A DNA stretch of 7,726 nt from PXAH01 sp964605645 (GCA_964605645.1 CAZSDJ010000062.1:1-7726), one strand, 5' to 3'. Positions 1 to 6,260 are shown, counted from the stretch's first letter. Notes: generated by a model from the letters alone, not told the origin. Numbers and translations: made by a program.

Positions 1-5
1 TATTT

Positions 6-92
6 AACGCGAAATAACGCTAATTTTTAACAAATAAACACTAATATAATTCGCGTTTATTTGTACCTTCTTTATTCGCGTTTATTAGCGTT
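6..92. repeat. Six nonamer repeats, three direct then three inverted
   Basis: Plus-strand units AACGCGAAAT (6-15), AACGCTAAT (16-24) and AACACTAAT (37-45) are followed by the same unit inverted: ATTCGCGTT (49-57), ATTCGCGTT (74-82) and ATTAGCGTT (84-92). The 9-bp arms 16-24 and 84-92 are exact reverse complements, and ATTCGCGTTTATT occurs twice exactly (49-61, 74-86). The stop codon and last residues of XseA (NANKRE) are read from this array. In the xseA mRNA it could fold and help end transcription, but the stems are AT-rich and no T run follows. Confidence 0.7.
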
Positions 93-1448
93 CTCTCCCT
101 TTTCCTTAACTTCCGCCTCAACCCATCCCTTATAAAAAACTGTCTTTATTCTATCGCCTATTTTTAAATCAGCAATATTCTTAATTGCCTTATCTTTAAG
201 ATAAGTTACTGAATACCCTCTCTTTAATACATTCTTCGGATCCAGTAATTTAATCTTTTCATTTATATGCTGTAAATGATTTCTGCTGTCTGCCAATAAT
301 CTTATACTGTATAAACCAATATCTTTTCCTAAATTAGTAATTTTATTCCGTTGGTCTTGGAGAAATACCTTTAAGAAGTTTATTGCCAAATGCTTCCTCT
401 CCAATAAGAATTCTCTCTGAATACGAAAATAACCCGATACGGCTGAATCAAATCTTAAAGCAGTATTTTGTAAGCTTTGCTTTTGATTTTCTAGAATCTC
501 TTCTGCTTTCTCTAAAACCGAAATTTCTCTTTCTTCTAAATCATCTAAAAACAATTGCACTTTCTCCACCAAAAATTTACCGGCTGCAGTCGGCGTCTTA
601 CAGCTGGTATGAGCCATCAAGTCAATGATAGTTGTATCGATTTGATGCCCCACCGCCGCAACTACCGGAAAATTAAGTTCCGCTATTTTTTCAGCTATTT
701 TCTTACTATCGAAATAACTTAAATCCGCCGTTGAGCCCCCGCCTCTGGTTACCACAATTACATCGAGGTCTTTTTTATCTAAACTATTAAAATAATCTAA
801 TGCTTTAACCACATCCGGCTCCACCAATTTACCCTGCATATGAGCGCCATGGGCAGAAACCTTAAAGCCAAATCTACTTGATTCTAATTCATTGCTAAAA
901 TCAGCAAAGGCAGCTGAATTTAGGGAGGTAATCAAACCGACCTTTAAAGGCAGCTGGGGAAATATCTTTTCCTTGTTTTTATCTAATAAATTTCTTTTCT
1001 TTAACTCGGCTATAATCTTTTGCCGATTCTGGGCAATTTTACCTAAAGTATAAATTGGGTCGATATCTACTACAATAATATTGTACCGGCCGCTTTTTGG
1101 ATAAAGGTCAAGTTGGCAAAGCAGCCTTACTTCAATATCATTTTTTAACTTAAATTCCGGATCAGCCGCTTTTAATTTATTAAATATATTCGGCACCCGG
1201 CCGGCAAAAAGAGCTGCCGAAACTTGGGCGATAATTGTATCGGAGTCAGGGTCTTTTTCCACACAATTAAAATAAATATGGCCGGCGCCGCGAGATTGGC
1301 GCATATCCTGAATTTCCCCGCAGACCCAAACATACTGGGAAAAGCTCTTCTTAATCGCCGCCCTCACCGCAGTATTCAACTCCAAAATCGAATAAGTCTT
1401 TTCGCGAGTTTCCAAATCATCCATATTCATCTGCCTTGGTTTATCCAT
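72..1448 (-). CDS. xseA: Exodeoxyribonuclease VII large subunit
   Basis: This 458-residue protein has the usual XseA length. It has an OB-fold region (about 19-130, with SILELNTAVR and VWVCGEI), the catalytic domain and the C-terminal segment LLDPKNVLKRGYSVTYL (401-417). Exo VII degrades single-stranded DNA from both ends as XseA with several XseB subunits. The four residues needed in the E. coli enzyme appear conserved as D183, R235 (TRGGGS), H268 and D271. Two positions are unusual: GHQ where most relatives have GHE (Q269), and SLNSAAFADF in place of the common SPTGAAIRD. A long charged helix (about 295-395) should bind XseB. No xseB follows in the remaining 71 bases. Starts at 1448 (M1) or 1424 (M9, preceded by AAGG) are both possible; M9 has the better ribosome binding site. 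The gene lies 7 bp after abiEii. Its last codons lie in a repeat array. Confidence 0.93.
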   Translation of the reverse strand: MDKPRQMNMDDLETREKTYSILELNTAVRAAIKKSFSQYVWVCGEIQDMRQSRGAGHIYFNCVEKDPDSDTIIAQVSAALFAGRVPNIFNKLKAADPEFKLKNDIEVRLLCQLDLYPKSGRYNIIVVDIDPIYTLGKIAQNRQKIIAELKKRNLLDKNKEKIFPQLPLKVGLITSLNSAAFADFSNELESSRFGFKVSAHGAHMQGKLVEPDVVKALDYFNSLDKKDLDVIVVTRGGGSTADLSYFDSKKIAEKIAELNFPVVAAVGHQIDTTIIDLMAHTSCKTPTAAGKFLVEKVQLFLDDLEEREISVLEKAEEILENQKQSLQNTALRFDSAVSGYFRIQREFLLERKHLAINFLKVFLQDQRNKITNLGKDIGLYSIRLLADSRNHLQHINEKIKLLDPKNVLKRGYSVTYLKDKAIKNIADLKIGDRIKTVFYKGWVEAEVKEKGENANKRE

Positions 1449-1455
1449 AATTATT

Positions 1456-2268
1456 TTATTGTTTTAATAATTTAATTAGATTATCTTTAGTTAATAACTC
1501 TACGTCTGAATGACTTTCTAGAAAACGATAAACATCATTCTTAATTTTTGCTACATCAATTGTTTCTACTTTTTTGCTTAAAATACTTTTCCAATTTTCA
1601 ATTTTTAGTTCTTTATCAAAATCTTCACCCAATGTTTGCCGGGCAGCATTATTTAGCATTTCAAAGTTAGGTTCTAATTTTTTAAAATTAGTCAGATACC
1701 AAACTAAATCATACCAATCACGGCCTTTAACATATTTCCTAAACAATAAAGCATGAACCTTACCGGTAAATAAAGATGATAAATCATAATGAAGAATATC
1801 AAACATAAAAATAGCATTATATAAATCAACTTCTTCTTTGCCGCCAGAAGGCGGATTTGTATCTATCTCCAGCTTAATAGAAACCTTTTCCTCCTTAAGT
1901 GGGCTTACGCCATATTCAAAAAGTAGTTGAGAAAACTTAAAAAAAGCACTATTTACGTTCTTTTCTTCATTGTATTTTACCTCTAAGTTATAGCCGGCCA
2001 ATTCAAACTCTTTTTTAGTTTTATCAAGCAAATCTATAAAATTATAGTTTTCTGCTTTAACGGAAAGACTAAAATCTAAATCTTCGGAAAATCTTTTTAT
2101 CTTATGTAAAAATCTTAAAGCAGTACCTCCGGTAAAAACTAAATTCCTATAGATTTTCTTTTTATATAAAATATATAAAAAATATTTCTGAATATACTCC
2201 CGGATTCTATTCTTATTAGTTTGGTTGTCTAAGTTTTGATCAACAATTTCATTAAGATAATCTTTCAT
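1456..2268 (-). CDS. abiEii: AbiEii-type nucleotidyltransferase toxin
   Basis: This 270-residue protein carries the AbiEii nucleotidyltransferase motifs in order: GGTALR (47-52), SEDLDFS (61-67, acidic D63 and D65), a third acidic strand KLEIDTNPP (132-140, D136), a TGKVHALLFRKY helix (168-179) and KGRDWYDLVWYL (181-192). AbiEii toxins bind nucleotides and arrest growth; the related mycobacterial MenA/MenT enzymes add nucleotides to the tRNA acceptor end. AbiE systems were found as phage abortive-infection systems. All motifs are present, so an active toxin is expected. Start and stop are clear: the ATG overlaps the abiEi stop by one base. The next gene, xseA, begins 7 bp after the stop with no visible promoter between, so all three are probably on one mRNA. 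Target and phage specificity cannot be read from sequence. Confidence 0.9.
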   Translation of the reverse strand: MKDYLNEIVDQNLDNQTNKNRIREYIQKYFLYILYKKKIYRNLVFTGGTALRFLHKIKRFSEDLDFSLSVKAENYNFIDLLDKTKKEFELAGYNLEVKYNEEKNVNSAFFKFSQLLFEYGVSPLKEEKVSIKLEIDTNPPSGGKEEVDLYNAIFMFDILHYDLSSLFTGKVHALLFRKYVKGRDWYDLVWYLTNFKKLEPNFEMLNNAARQTLGEDFDKELKIENWKSILSKKVETIDVAKIKNDVYRFLESHSDVELLTKDNLIKLLKQ

Positions 2269-2906
2269 TATAGTTTTTTATATTTATCTTTATTTTTGAT
2301 TTTATATTCACTTAATTTTTTAGCAACTTGTTTCACCCTTTGATTATATTTTTCACTATAAAGGATCAGGCGTTGGTTATCTAAAATTTCTAGATTCTGC
2401 AATCTTAAAGAATCAAACTCTCCAGTTCCGCCGGTAAAATTTGCATTTAAATAAAAATAATCTAATAATGCTTTTTCGGCATAAGCAACAAAAACTTCTT
2501 GGCCTTTATCCTTTTCTTTTTTAAATCCAAAAAATAAATTTTTATCTAAAGAGCGATATTCAAAAACCCCTAAGTCATTTTTAAATAGATTAGTTTTCTT
2601 GGTGGTAACAGAGGTTACCACTGTTACTTTTTCTGGGATCAACCCATAAAACTCCAAACCATATTCAAGGCTCAGATAAGAAGGTGAAACTAAATAATTA
2701 GCAATAAACAATCTCGACGGGTTATTTTTGCGAAAATTCTTTCCAAAAATATACAAACCCCTTTTTAAAGAAATCAAATACCCTTTCTTTACCCAACCTC
2801 TTACCTGCCGTCTTAAAATTGAAGGATTTTCAGAATGGATAGGAAAACTACTTGAATCAATAATCGGATTATTCTGATAAATATCTAAAAACTTTTCAAA
2901 TTTCAT
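2268..2906 (-). CDS. abiEi: AbiEi-type antitoxin and autorepressor
   Basis: This 212-residue protein matches the AbiEi antitoxin of type IV toxin-antitoxin systems. An N-terminal winged helix (about residues 28-55: ILRRQVRGWVKKGYL then LKRGLYIFG) is followed by the typical C-terminal antitoxin region, with NPSRLFIANYLVSPSYLSLEYGLEFYGL (62-89), a VTVVTSVTTKK strand and AYAEKALLDYFYL (141-153). In studied systems AbiEi represses its own promoter through the winged helix and protects against AbiEii through the C-terminal domain without stable complex formation. The gene sits directly after a strong promoter and an inverted repeat. It shares one base with abiEii (TAATG), so the toxin is translationally coupled. 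The ribosome binding site is weak (GAG). Length and motifs are complete. The C terminus is very lysine-rich. Confidence 0.88.
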   Translation of the reverse strand: MKFEKFLDIYQNNPIIDSSSFPIHSENPSILRRQVRGWVKKGYLISLKRGLYIFGKNFRKNNPSRLFIANYLVSPSYLSLEYGLEFYGLIPEKVTVVTSVTTKKTNLFKNDLGVFEYRSLDKNLFFGFKKEKDKGQEVFVAYAEKALLDYFYLNANFTGGTGEFDSLRLQNLEILDNQRLILYSEKYNQRVKQVAKKLSEYKIKNKDKYKKL

Positions 2907-2914
2907 TTCTCTAT

Positions 2915-2932
2915 ATTGTAAAATATTACAAT
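2915..2932. promoter_or_regulatory. AbiEi operator candidate, inverted repeat
   Basis: ATTGTAA (2915-2921), 4 bp, then TTACAAT (2926-2932) form a perfect 7-bp inverted repeat just downstream of the predicted transcription start. A further TTTACA half site follows (2932-2937). Characterised AbiEi antitoxins bind inverted repeats in their own promoter and repress it, so this is the natural candidate site. Confidence 0.6.
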
Positions 2933-2940
2933 TTACAGAA

Positions 2941-2969
2941 ATAATATCAAATATAAACTAAATTGTCAA
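2941..2969 (-). promoter_or_regulatory. Sigma-70-like promoter of the abiE-xseA operon
   Basis: TTGACA (2964-2969), a 17-bp spacer and TATTAT (2941-2946) on the minus strand. The -35 box lies inside the last codons of the upstream pseudogene. The predicted transcription start is near 2934, about 28 nt before the abiEi ATG. Confidence 0.85.
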
Positions 2970-3388
2970 GAAAAATATAATCGTCCAGTTTAGAACCCTT
3001 TCTTCCTTTTGGCCGCCTTTAGCTTTATAAAACCGGAGAGTCTTAAGCAACATTCTTTCTCCCAACATAAAAATAAAAAAAAGAGGCAGCATCCAAAGCA
3101 GAAACTCTCTTTTTGCCGGGGCTTGGCCAAAATAAAAAGTTAAAACATTAAGAAAAATCCAGCTGGAAAACACCGCAAAAATAATTTTTTTAACCGAATA
3201 ACGCCAGATTGAATAGAGCAGGAAAAAAGTCGCTGTTATAAACCAAGTACCAATTACAACCAAATAATATAAATTAGAAGCCTTACTTGCACCCGCTAAA
3301 AAAGCAGCCAAACAACAACAGCATCAATCAAAACCAAGCTAATCCGATACCGCCGCAACTGTAAAAAACGCAAAATCTTATTTTTCAT
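2958..3388 (-). pseudogene. Frameshifted, truncated membrane protein (polyprenyl glycosylphosphotransferase-like N terminus)
   Basis: The ATG at 3388, with a good ribosome binding site, opens a 30-codon frame ending at a stop within a run of six T (about 3298-3303). Adding one T joins it seamlessly to the frame that continues to the TAG at 2958. The restored protein of about 140 residues has an N-terminal basic segment (LRRYR), then LVLIDAVVVWLLF and further hydrophobic segments (LYYLVVIGTWFITATFFLLY; IIFAVFSSWIFLNVLTFYF; LLWMLPLFFIFML), ending in GERMLLKTLRFYKAKGG and ERVLNW. This resembles the four-helix membrane region that precedes the Rossmann-like and sugar-transferase domains of polyprenyl-phosphate glycosylphosphotransferases. 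Those later domains are absent. The last residues (TIIFFLTI) are read from the abiE promoter region. The gene is therefore both frameshifted and cut off. Family assignment is tentative; a single-base sequencing error could account for the frameshift but not the truncation. Confidence 0.55.
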
Positions 3389-3393
3389 AATAA

Positions 3394-3415
3394 CCTTCCA
3401 AGATTATGCATTATA
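3394..3415 (-). promoter_or_regulatory. -10 box and ribosome binding site of the broken membrane gene
   Basis: A TATAAT hexamer (3410-3415) and a GGAAGG Shine-Dalgarno (3394-3399), 5 nt before the ATG at 3388, mark the original start of the downstream pseudogene. No convincing -35 box is seen at 16-18 bp. The good ribosome binding site shows that the true start is 3388, not the TTG codon at 3311. Confidence 0.55.
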
Positions 3416-3450
3416 TAATATTTTGGTTTGCAATAAATTAGCTAAAACGC

Positions 3451-3480
3451 CTGCCTGTCGGCAGACAAGGCAGACAGGCA
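3451..3480 (-). terminator. GC-rich palindromic repeat after ATPase 1, possible terminator
   Basis: In an AT-rich spacer, 3451-3480 is a GC-rich block able to form two hairpins. One is TGCCTGTC/GACAGGCA (3452-3459 with 3473-3480). The other is CTGCCTGTC, loop GGCA, GACA-a-GGCAG (3451-3473, one bulged base). On the minus strand it lies just after the ATPase 1 stop and is followed by GCGTTTTAG, so it may terminate transcription, though the T run is only four. Its composition suggests a dispersed palindromic repeat rather than a native terminator. Confidence 0.5.
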
Positions 3481-3488
3481 ATCTCTCC

Positions 3489-4889
3489 CTAAGCTGCAAC
3501 CATTGCCATAACAGGAATAGGCGCAAGGGTTAAATGCTTAAACGGCATTATTTCCATACCGGTATTAGCAATAATCCCCTTTTTATATTTCATAATCTGC
3601 TTTACCTGGCTTGAGCCCAAAACAATAGAATTTTTAACCTCTATCGGGAAAAAACTCTTGCCTTTAATGATTGCTATGTCAACTTCTCCTTCGGCTTTAA
3701 TATAATACGTCTCCCATTTACGCTTAAAAAGCGCGGCGATTGCCCCTTCAACCAATATATTTTTTATCTCTGTCGAAGAATCAACAATTTCTTTTGCAGA
3801 CTCAAAAAAAATATTTTTCCCTTTTAGCCATATATATAAACTATGAAAAATAAAAGGATCATTAAAACTTATTTTTTTTGCCTTTTTAGGCGAAGCTTGC
3901 AGTTTATCTTCTCTTAAAGCATCAAATACCGACAAAACATCACTGGCAGAAAGATGAGCTATGTAATCAGCTACGGTCTGATGATGAGCAATAGAAGTAT
4001 TGGCCGATATATTATGCCAGGTAATTTGTTTACCCAGCCGCGGAAATACCGCAGCAATAACCTCTCGCAAATAATGCTCTTTTTTGCCTCGTTTTAAAAA
4101 ATCTCCTATAACCCATTGTATATATGTTTTGTAAATTGCCTGAGAAATAAATTTGTTTTTGGCATAATCGTTAATTGCGGTCATAAAACCGCCCGTTAAA
4201 AGGTATTCATTAAATAAAACATATAGTTTTTTTAAATACTTGCTATCTACTTCTTTTAAAGAAACGGTTAATTTTTCCCGGAATTGGCAGCGAATATTTT
4301 CTCCTGGCTGAGATAGCTTTTTATCTTTTAAGGAAACATATTCATAAAATGAAAGCGGATAAAGGTGAAAATCCTGTAGGGGCGATTTCCCCCGCCGGCC
4401 GGGAAATTTCATCATAGCTTCTTTCAATATAGACGTATCAGAACCTGTTATAACTACACTGCCGTTATAAAAAAAACCGGCATCGGCTAAACTCTTAATA
4501 GCACGATCCCATTCTTTGACATAACAAATTTCATCGATGAAAAGTACAAAATGTTTATTTATATCAATTGAAGAACGAAACTGTTCTATTTCAAATAACA
4601 ACCGGTTATAGTCAGCAATAGTATCACAAGGTAGATAAAACATCTGCTTCGGCGCAACTTTACGTTCTTTAATAAGCCTAAGAATAATGAATTTAAGCAA
4701 AGTAGATTTACCAACTTGCCGGCCGCCAGTCAACATATATATCCCGGGAGTTAAAACCGGTATCTCTTCTTCCAGTTTTGATCTATAAATGAATTGAGCC
4801 CCTTCTAGCCGCATAAAATGAGGGTCTCTTTGCTCAAAGTCCTTCTTTGACTTCCAAAATAAATTATGAATAAGAAAATCTTCTTTCAT
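3489..4889 (-). CDS. AAA ATPase with DUF4143-like C terminus (ATPase 1)
   Basis: This 466-residue protein is a second, clearly different AAA_14/DUF4143-type ATPase. It has the subfamily N terminus (FW...RDPHFMRLEG, residues 11-30), then Walker A GGRQVGKST (55-63), Walker B FVLFIDE (114-120), sensor VVITGS (145-150) and a PGRRG loop (163-167). A winged-helix-like region follows (about 285-325). The C terminus has a nuclease-like core: E381, D404 (GEVDIAII) and E417/K419 (FPIEVKN). The conserved N-terminal block starts close to the ATG, so the start at 4889 is favoured although no ribosome binding site precedes it; M26 is a weaker alternative. It is probably transcribed alone: 146 bp separate it from ATPase 2 and a promoter lies directly before it. 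Its role is unknown. Such genes cluster with toxin-antitoxin and defence genes, as here, but that is context, not proof. Confidence 0.88.
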   Translation of the reverse strand: MKEDFLIHNLFWKSKKDFEQRDPHFMRLEGAQFIYRSKLEEEIPVLTPGIYMLTGGRQVGKSTLLKFIILRLIKERKVAPKQMFYLPCDTIADYNRLLFEIEQFRSSIDINKHFVLFIDEICYVKEWDRAIKSLADAGFFYNGSVVITGSDTSILKEAMMKFPGRRGKSPLQDFHLYPLSFYEYVSLKDKKLSQPGENIRCQFREKLTVSLKEVDSKYLKKLYVLFNEYLLTGGFMTAINDYAKNKFISQAIYKTYIQWVIGDFLKRGKKEHYLREVIAAVFPRLGKQITWHNISANTSIAHHQTVADYIAHLSASDVLSVFDALREDKLQASPKKAKKISFNDPFIFHSLYIWLKGKNIFFESAKEIVDSSTEIKNILVEGAIAALFKRKWETYYIKAEGEVDIAIIKGKSFFPIEVKNSIVLGSSQVKQIMKYKKGIIANTGMEIMPFKHLTLAPIPVMAMVAA

Positions 4890-4898
4890 ATAAGATAT

Positions 4899-4927
4899 AT
4901 TTTAAGCTATTTCTCCAATCTTGTCAA
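4899..4927 (-). promoter_or_regulatory. Sigma-70-like promoter of ATPase 1, near-leaderless
   Basis: TTGACA (4922-4927), a 17-bp spacer and TAAAAT (4899-4904) form a strong promoter. Only 9 bp separate the -10 box from the ATG at 4889, so the transcript should start within about 0-3 nt of the start codon. No Shine-Dalgarno can fit. The mRNA is likely leaderless unless a downstream start is used. Confidence 0.75.
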
Positions 4928-4932
4928 TAGCC

Positions 4933-4962
4933 ATTATCCATTTTTGGATAATATCCATTATC
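4933..4962. promoter_or_regulatory. Cluster of ATTATCCA inverted repeats upstream of ATPase 1
   Basis: ATTATCCA (4933-4940) and TGGATAAT (4945-4952) form a perfect 8-bp inverted repeat around TTTT. The neighbouring TATCCATTATC (4952-4962) adds further copies of the half site in other registers. The cluster lies just upstream of the ATPase 1 -35 box, where an activator or repressor could bind. It is also a simple hairpin. No binding protein can be named. Confidence 0.45.
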
Positions 4963-5035
4963 AACCAATATTAAGACTTATCCGAAACGTTGATTATACA
5001 ACTTTGTCAAGAATTGAGGCTGGCCCCATTTCTTC

Positions 5036-6196
5036 TTATAAAATATTTCCCTTCCATAGTTGACAGAAAAAATCACGCCAAGGCATTATTTCAATACCTT
5101 TATAGAGCCGTTTTTCTTTCTCGTTACAAACAACAATAGCTCTTTTGGGAGAATGCTCTTCTCTAAAAGCAAATAAACCCTTTAAATTATTTTTATCTAC
5201 TCTCCGAGCGCCTTTAGCTTCTATTACAACTTCTCCCTCGCCCAAGATAAAATCAACTTCTAATCCTGATTTTGTCCTCCAGAAATTTAAGCTGAATGTT
5301 TTTGAATTATAACTTCTGTACGCATTTATTTCCATAAGTATAAAATGTTCGAAAGCTTTACCAAACTCTTCGCCTTTCTCCTCTTGCAAATGCCTTTTTG
5401 TTAAAAAACCCGCGACTCCTACATCAAAAAGGTAGTATTTAGAAGCTTTAGATATTACTTGTCTAATCTGGCTTTTTTTAAAAGGCTCGATTCTAACTGC
5501 AAGTAAAGTATCTACAAGTATCTGATAATATTCCTTTACAGTCTTAGAATCAACCCCACAATCTCTGGCAATATTGGAATAATTAGTGAGTTCACCGTGG
5601 GAATAACCTAATGCCTCAAAAAATCTAGAAAATGCTGAAATATTGCGAGTCAATCCTTCAACAAAAATTTCTTCTTTTAAATAATCCTGAACATAAGCTT
5701 GGAGCGACTTTTGATAATTTTTATTCTGCAAATAATGTGTAGGGACCATCCCCTGATTTAAAATATGAAGCAAATTATAGTCTTTTAACTCAGCCGTAAC
5801 TAAAGGAAACATTTCATAACGCCAAGCTCTTCCGCCTAACAAATTCGCATGCCCTCTTTTTAATTTCCTGGCACTTGAACCGCACAGAATAAAACTTATC
5901 CCTTTATTCTCAATCAGCCAATGCACTTCATCAAGAACTTGGGGCACTTTCTGTACCTCATCAAGTATCACCGGTTTCTTTAATGCACTTTTGGGTTTTG
6001 CAAATAACTGCTCTCTTAACAAAGCCGGATTTTTTGCCATATCTATAAATAGATCAGTTTTTAAAAAATCAAACACTAAGCTATCGGGAAAATGAGTTCT
6101 TAAAAACGTTGTTTTACCGGTTTTTCTCGGGCCCCATAAAAACGCTGACTGGCCTTTAGGAAGTTTGATATCTAATAATCTTTTAACCTTTTTCAT
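5036..6196 (-). CDS. AAA ATPase with C-terminal DUF4143 (ATPase 2)
   Basis: This 386-residue protein belongs to the large AAA_14/DUF4143 family, common in accessory DNA of bacteria and archaea and of unknown function. Domains in order: Walker A GPRKTGKTT (22-30); Walker B VILDEV (76-81); a sensor strand FILCGSSA (102-109) and a GGR loop (121-123); a predicted winged helix (about 200-232, IARDCGVDSKTVKEYYQIL); and DUF4143 with YLFDVGV (255-261). The last part has a nuclease-like core in which D315 (LEVDFIL) and E326/K328 (VVIEAKG) resemble the D...ExK signature of PD-(D/E)xK enzymes. All ATPase motifs look intact. It has its own promoter and no overlapping partner. Whether the C-terminal region cuts nucleic acid is unknown; E283 (FEHFILMEI) may be part of the same site. 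A soluble cytoplasmic protein is expected, as no membrane segments are seen. Confidence 0.9.
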   Translation of the reverse strand: MKKVKRLLDIKLPKGQSAFLWGPRKTGKTTFLRTHFPDSLVFDFLKTDLFIDMAKNPALLREQLFAKPKSALKKPVILDEVQKVPQVLDEVHWLIENKGISFILCGSSARKLKRGHANLLGGRAWRYEMFPLVTAELKDYNLLHILNQGMVPTHYLQNKNYQKSLQAYVQDYLKEEIFVEGLTRNISAFSRFFEALGYSHGELTNYSNIARDCGVDSKTVKEYYQILVDTLLAVRIEPFKKSQIRQVISKASKYYLFDVGVAGFLTKRHLQEEKGEEFGKAFEHFILMEINAYRSYNSKTFSLNFWRTKSGLEVDFILGEGEVVIEAKGARRVDKNNLKGLFAFREEHSPKRAIVVCNEKEKRLYKGIEIMPWRDFFCQLWKGNIL

Positions 6197-6229
6197 TCAG
6201 ATTTACCTCCACAATAGTTATACCTATTT

Positions 6230-6241
6230 GGAGTATACTCC
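6230..6241. promoter_or_regulatory. 12-bp palindrome over the -10 box (operator candidate)
   Basis: GGAGTATACTCC is a perfect 12-bp palindrome that fully covers the -10 box of the ATPase 2 promoter. A protein bound here would block RNA polymerase. The regulator is unknown. GTATAC also spans the -10 box of the MerR-MntA promoter, but there the flanking bases are not symmetric. Confidence 0.5.
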
Positions 6242-6260
6242 TATTTAGTATAATTGTCAA
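6232..6260 (-). promoter_or_regulatory. Sigma-70-like promoter of ATPase 2
   Basis: On the minus strand TTGACA (6255-6260), a 17-bp spacer and TATACT (6232-6237) form a near-consensus promoter. The predicted start is near 6225, about 28 nt before the ATG at 6196. A GGAGG ribosome binding site (6206-6210) sits 9 nt upstream of the ATG and fixes the start codon. Confidence 0.85.

Noticed and set aside
383..628. Plus-strand open frame inside xseA
   Set aside because: It lies entirely antisense to a well-conserved XseA catalytic region, has no ribosome binding site or family pattern, and is a by-product of the coding strand.
1224..1475. Plus-strand open frame over the xseA start
   Set aside because: Antisense to the conserved OB-fold part of XseA; no recognisable product.
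1574..1756. Plus-strand open frame inside abiEii
   Set aside because: Antisense to the conserved KGRDWYDL region of the toxin; short and without support.
3295..3311. Programmed -1 frameshift joining the two membrane-protein frames
   Set aside because: The zero-frame codons CTT TTT TAG do not form a standard X XXY YYZ slippery heptamer, and the product would still lack its catalytic domains. Simple homopolymer loss is more likely, though slippage is not excluded.
3311..3311. TTG at 3311 as the real start of a 117-residue protein
   Set aside because: It has no ribosome binding site, begins in the middle of a hydrophobic segment, and the upstream frame from 3388 has a strong ribosome binding site and continues the same protein.
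4993..5010. Second promoter upstream of ATPase 1 (TTGACA with nearby TATAAT)
   Set aside because: The two hexamers are only 6 bp apart and neither has a partner at 16-18 bp.
4866..5063. Plus-strand open frame across the ATPase 1 promoter region
   Set aside because: It covers a strong minus-strand promoter and an inverted-repeat cluster and overlaps both ATPase genes; composition does not look coding.
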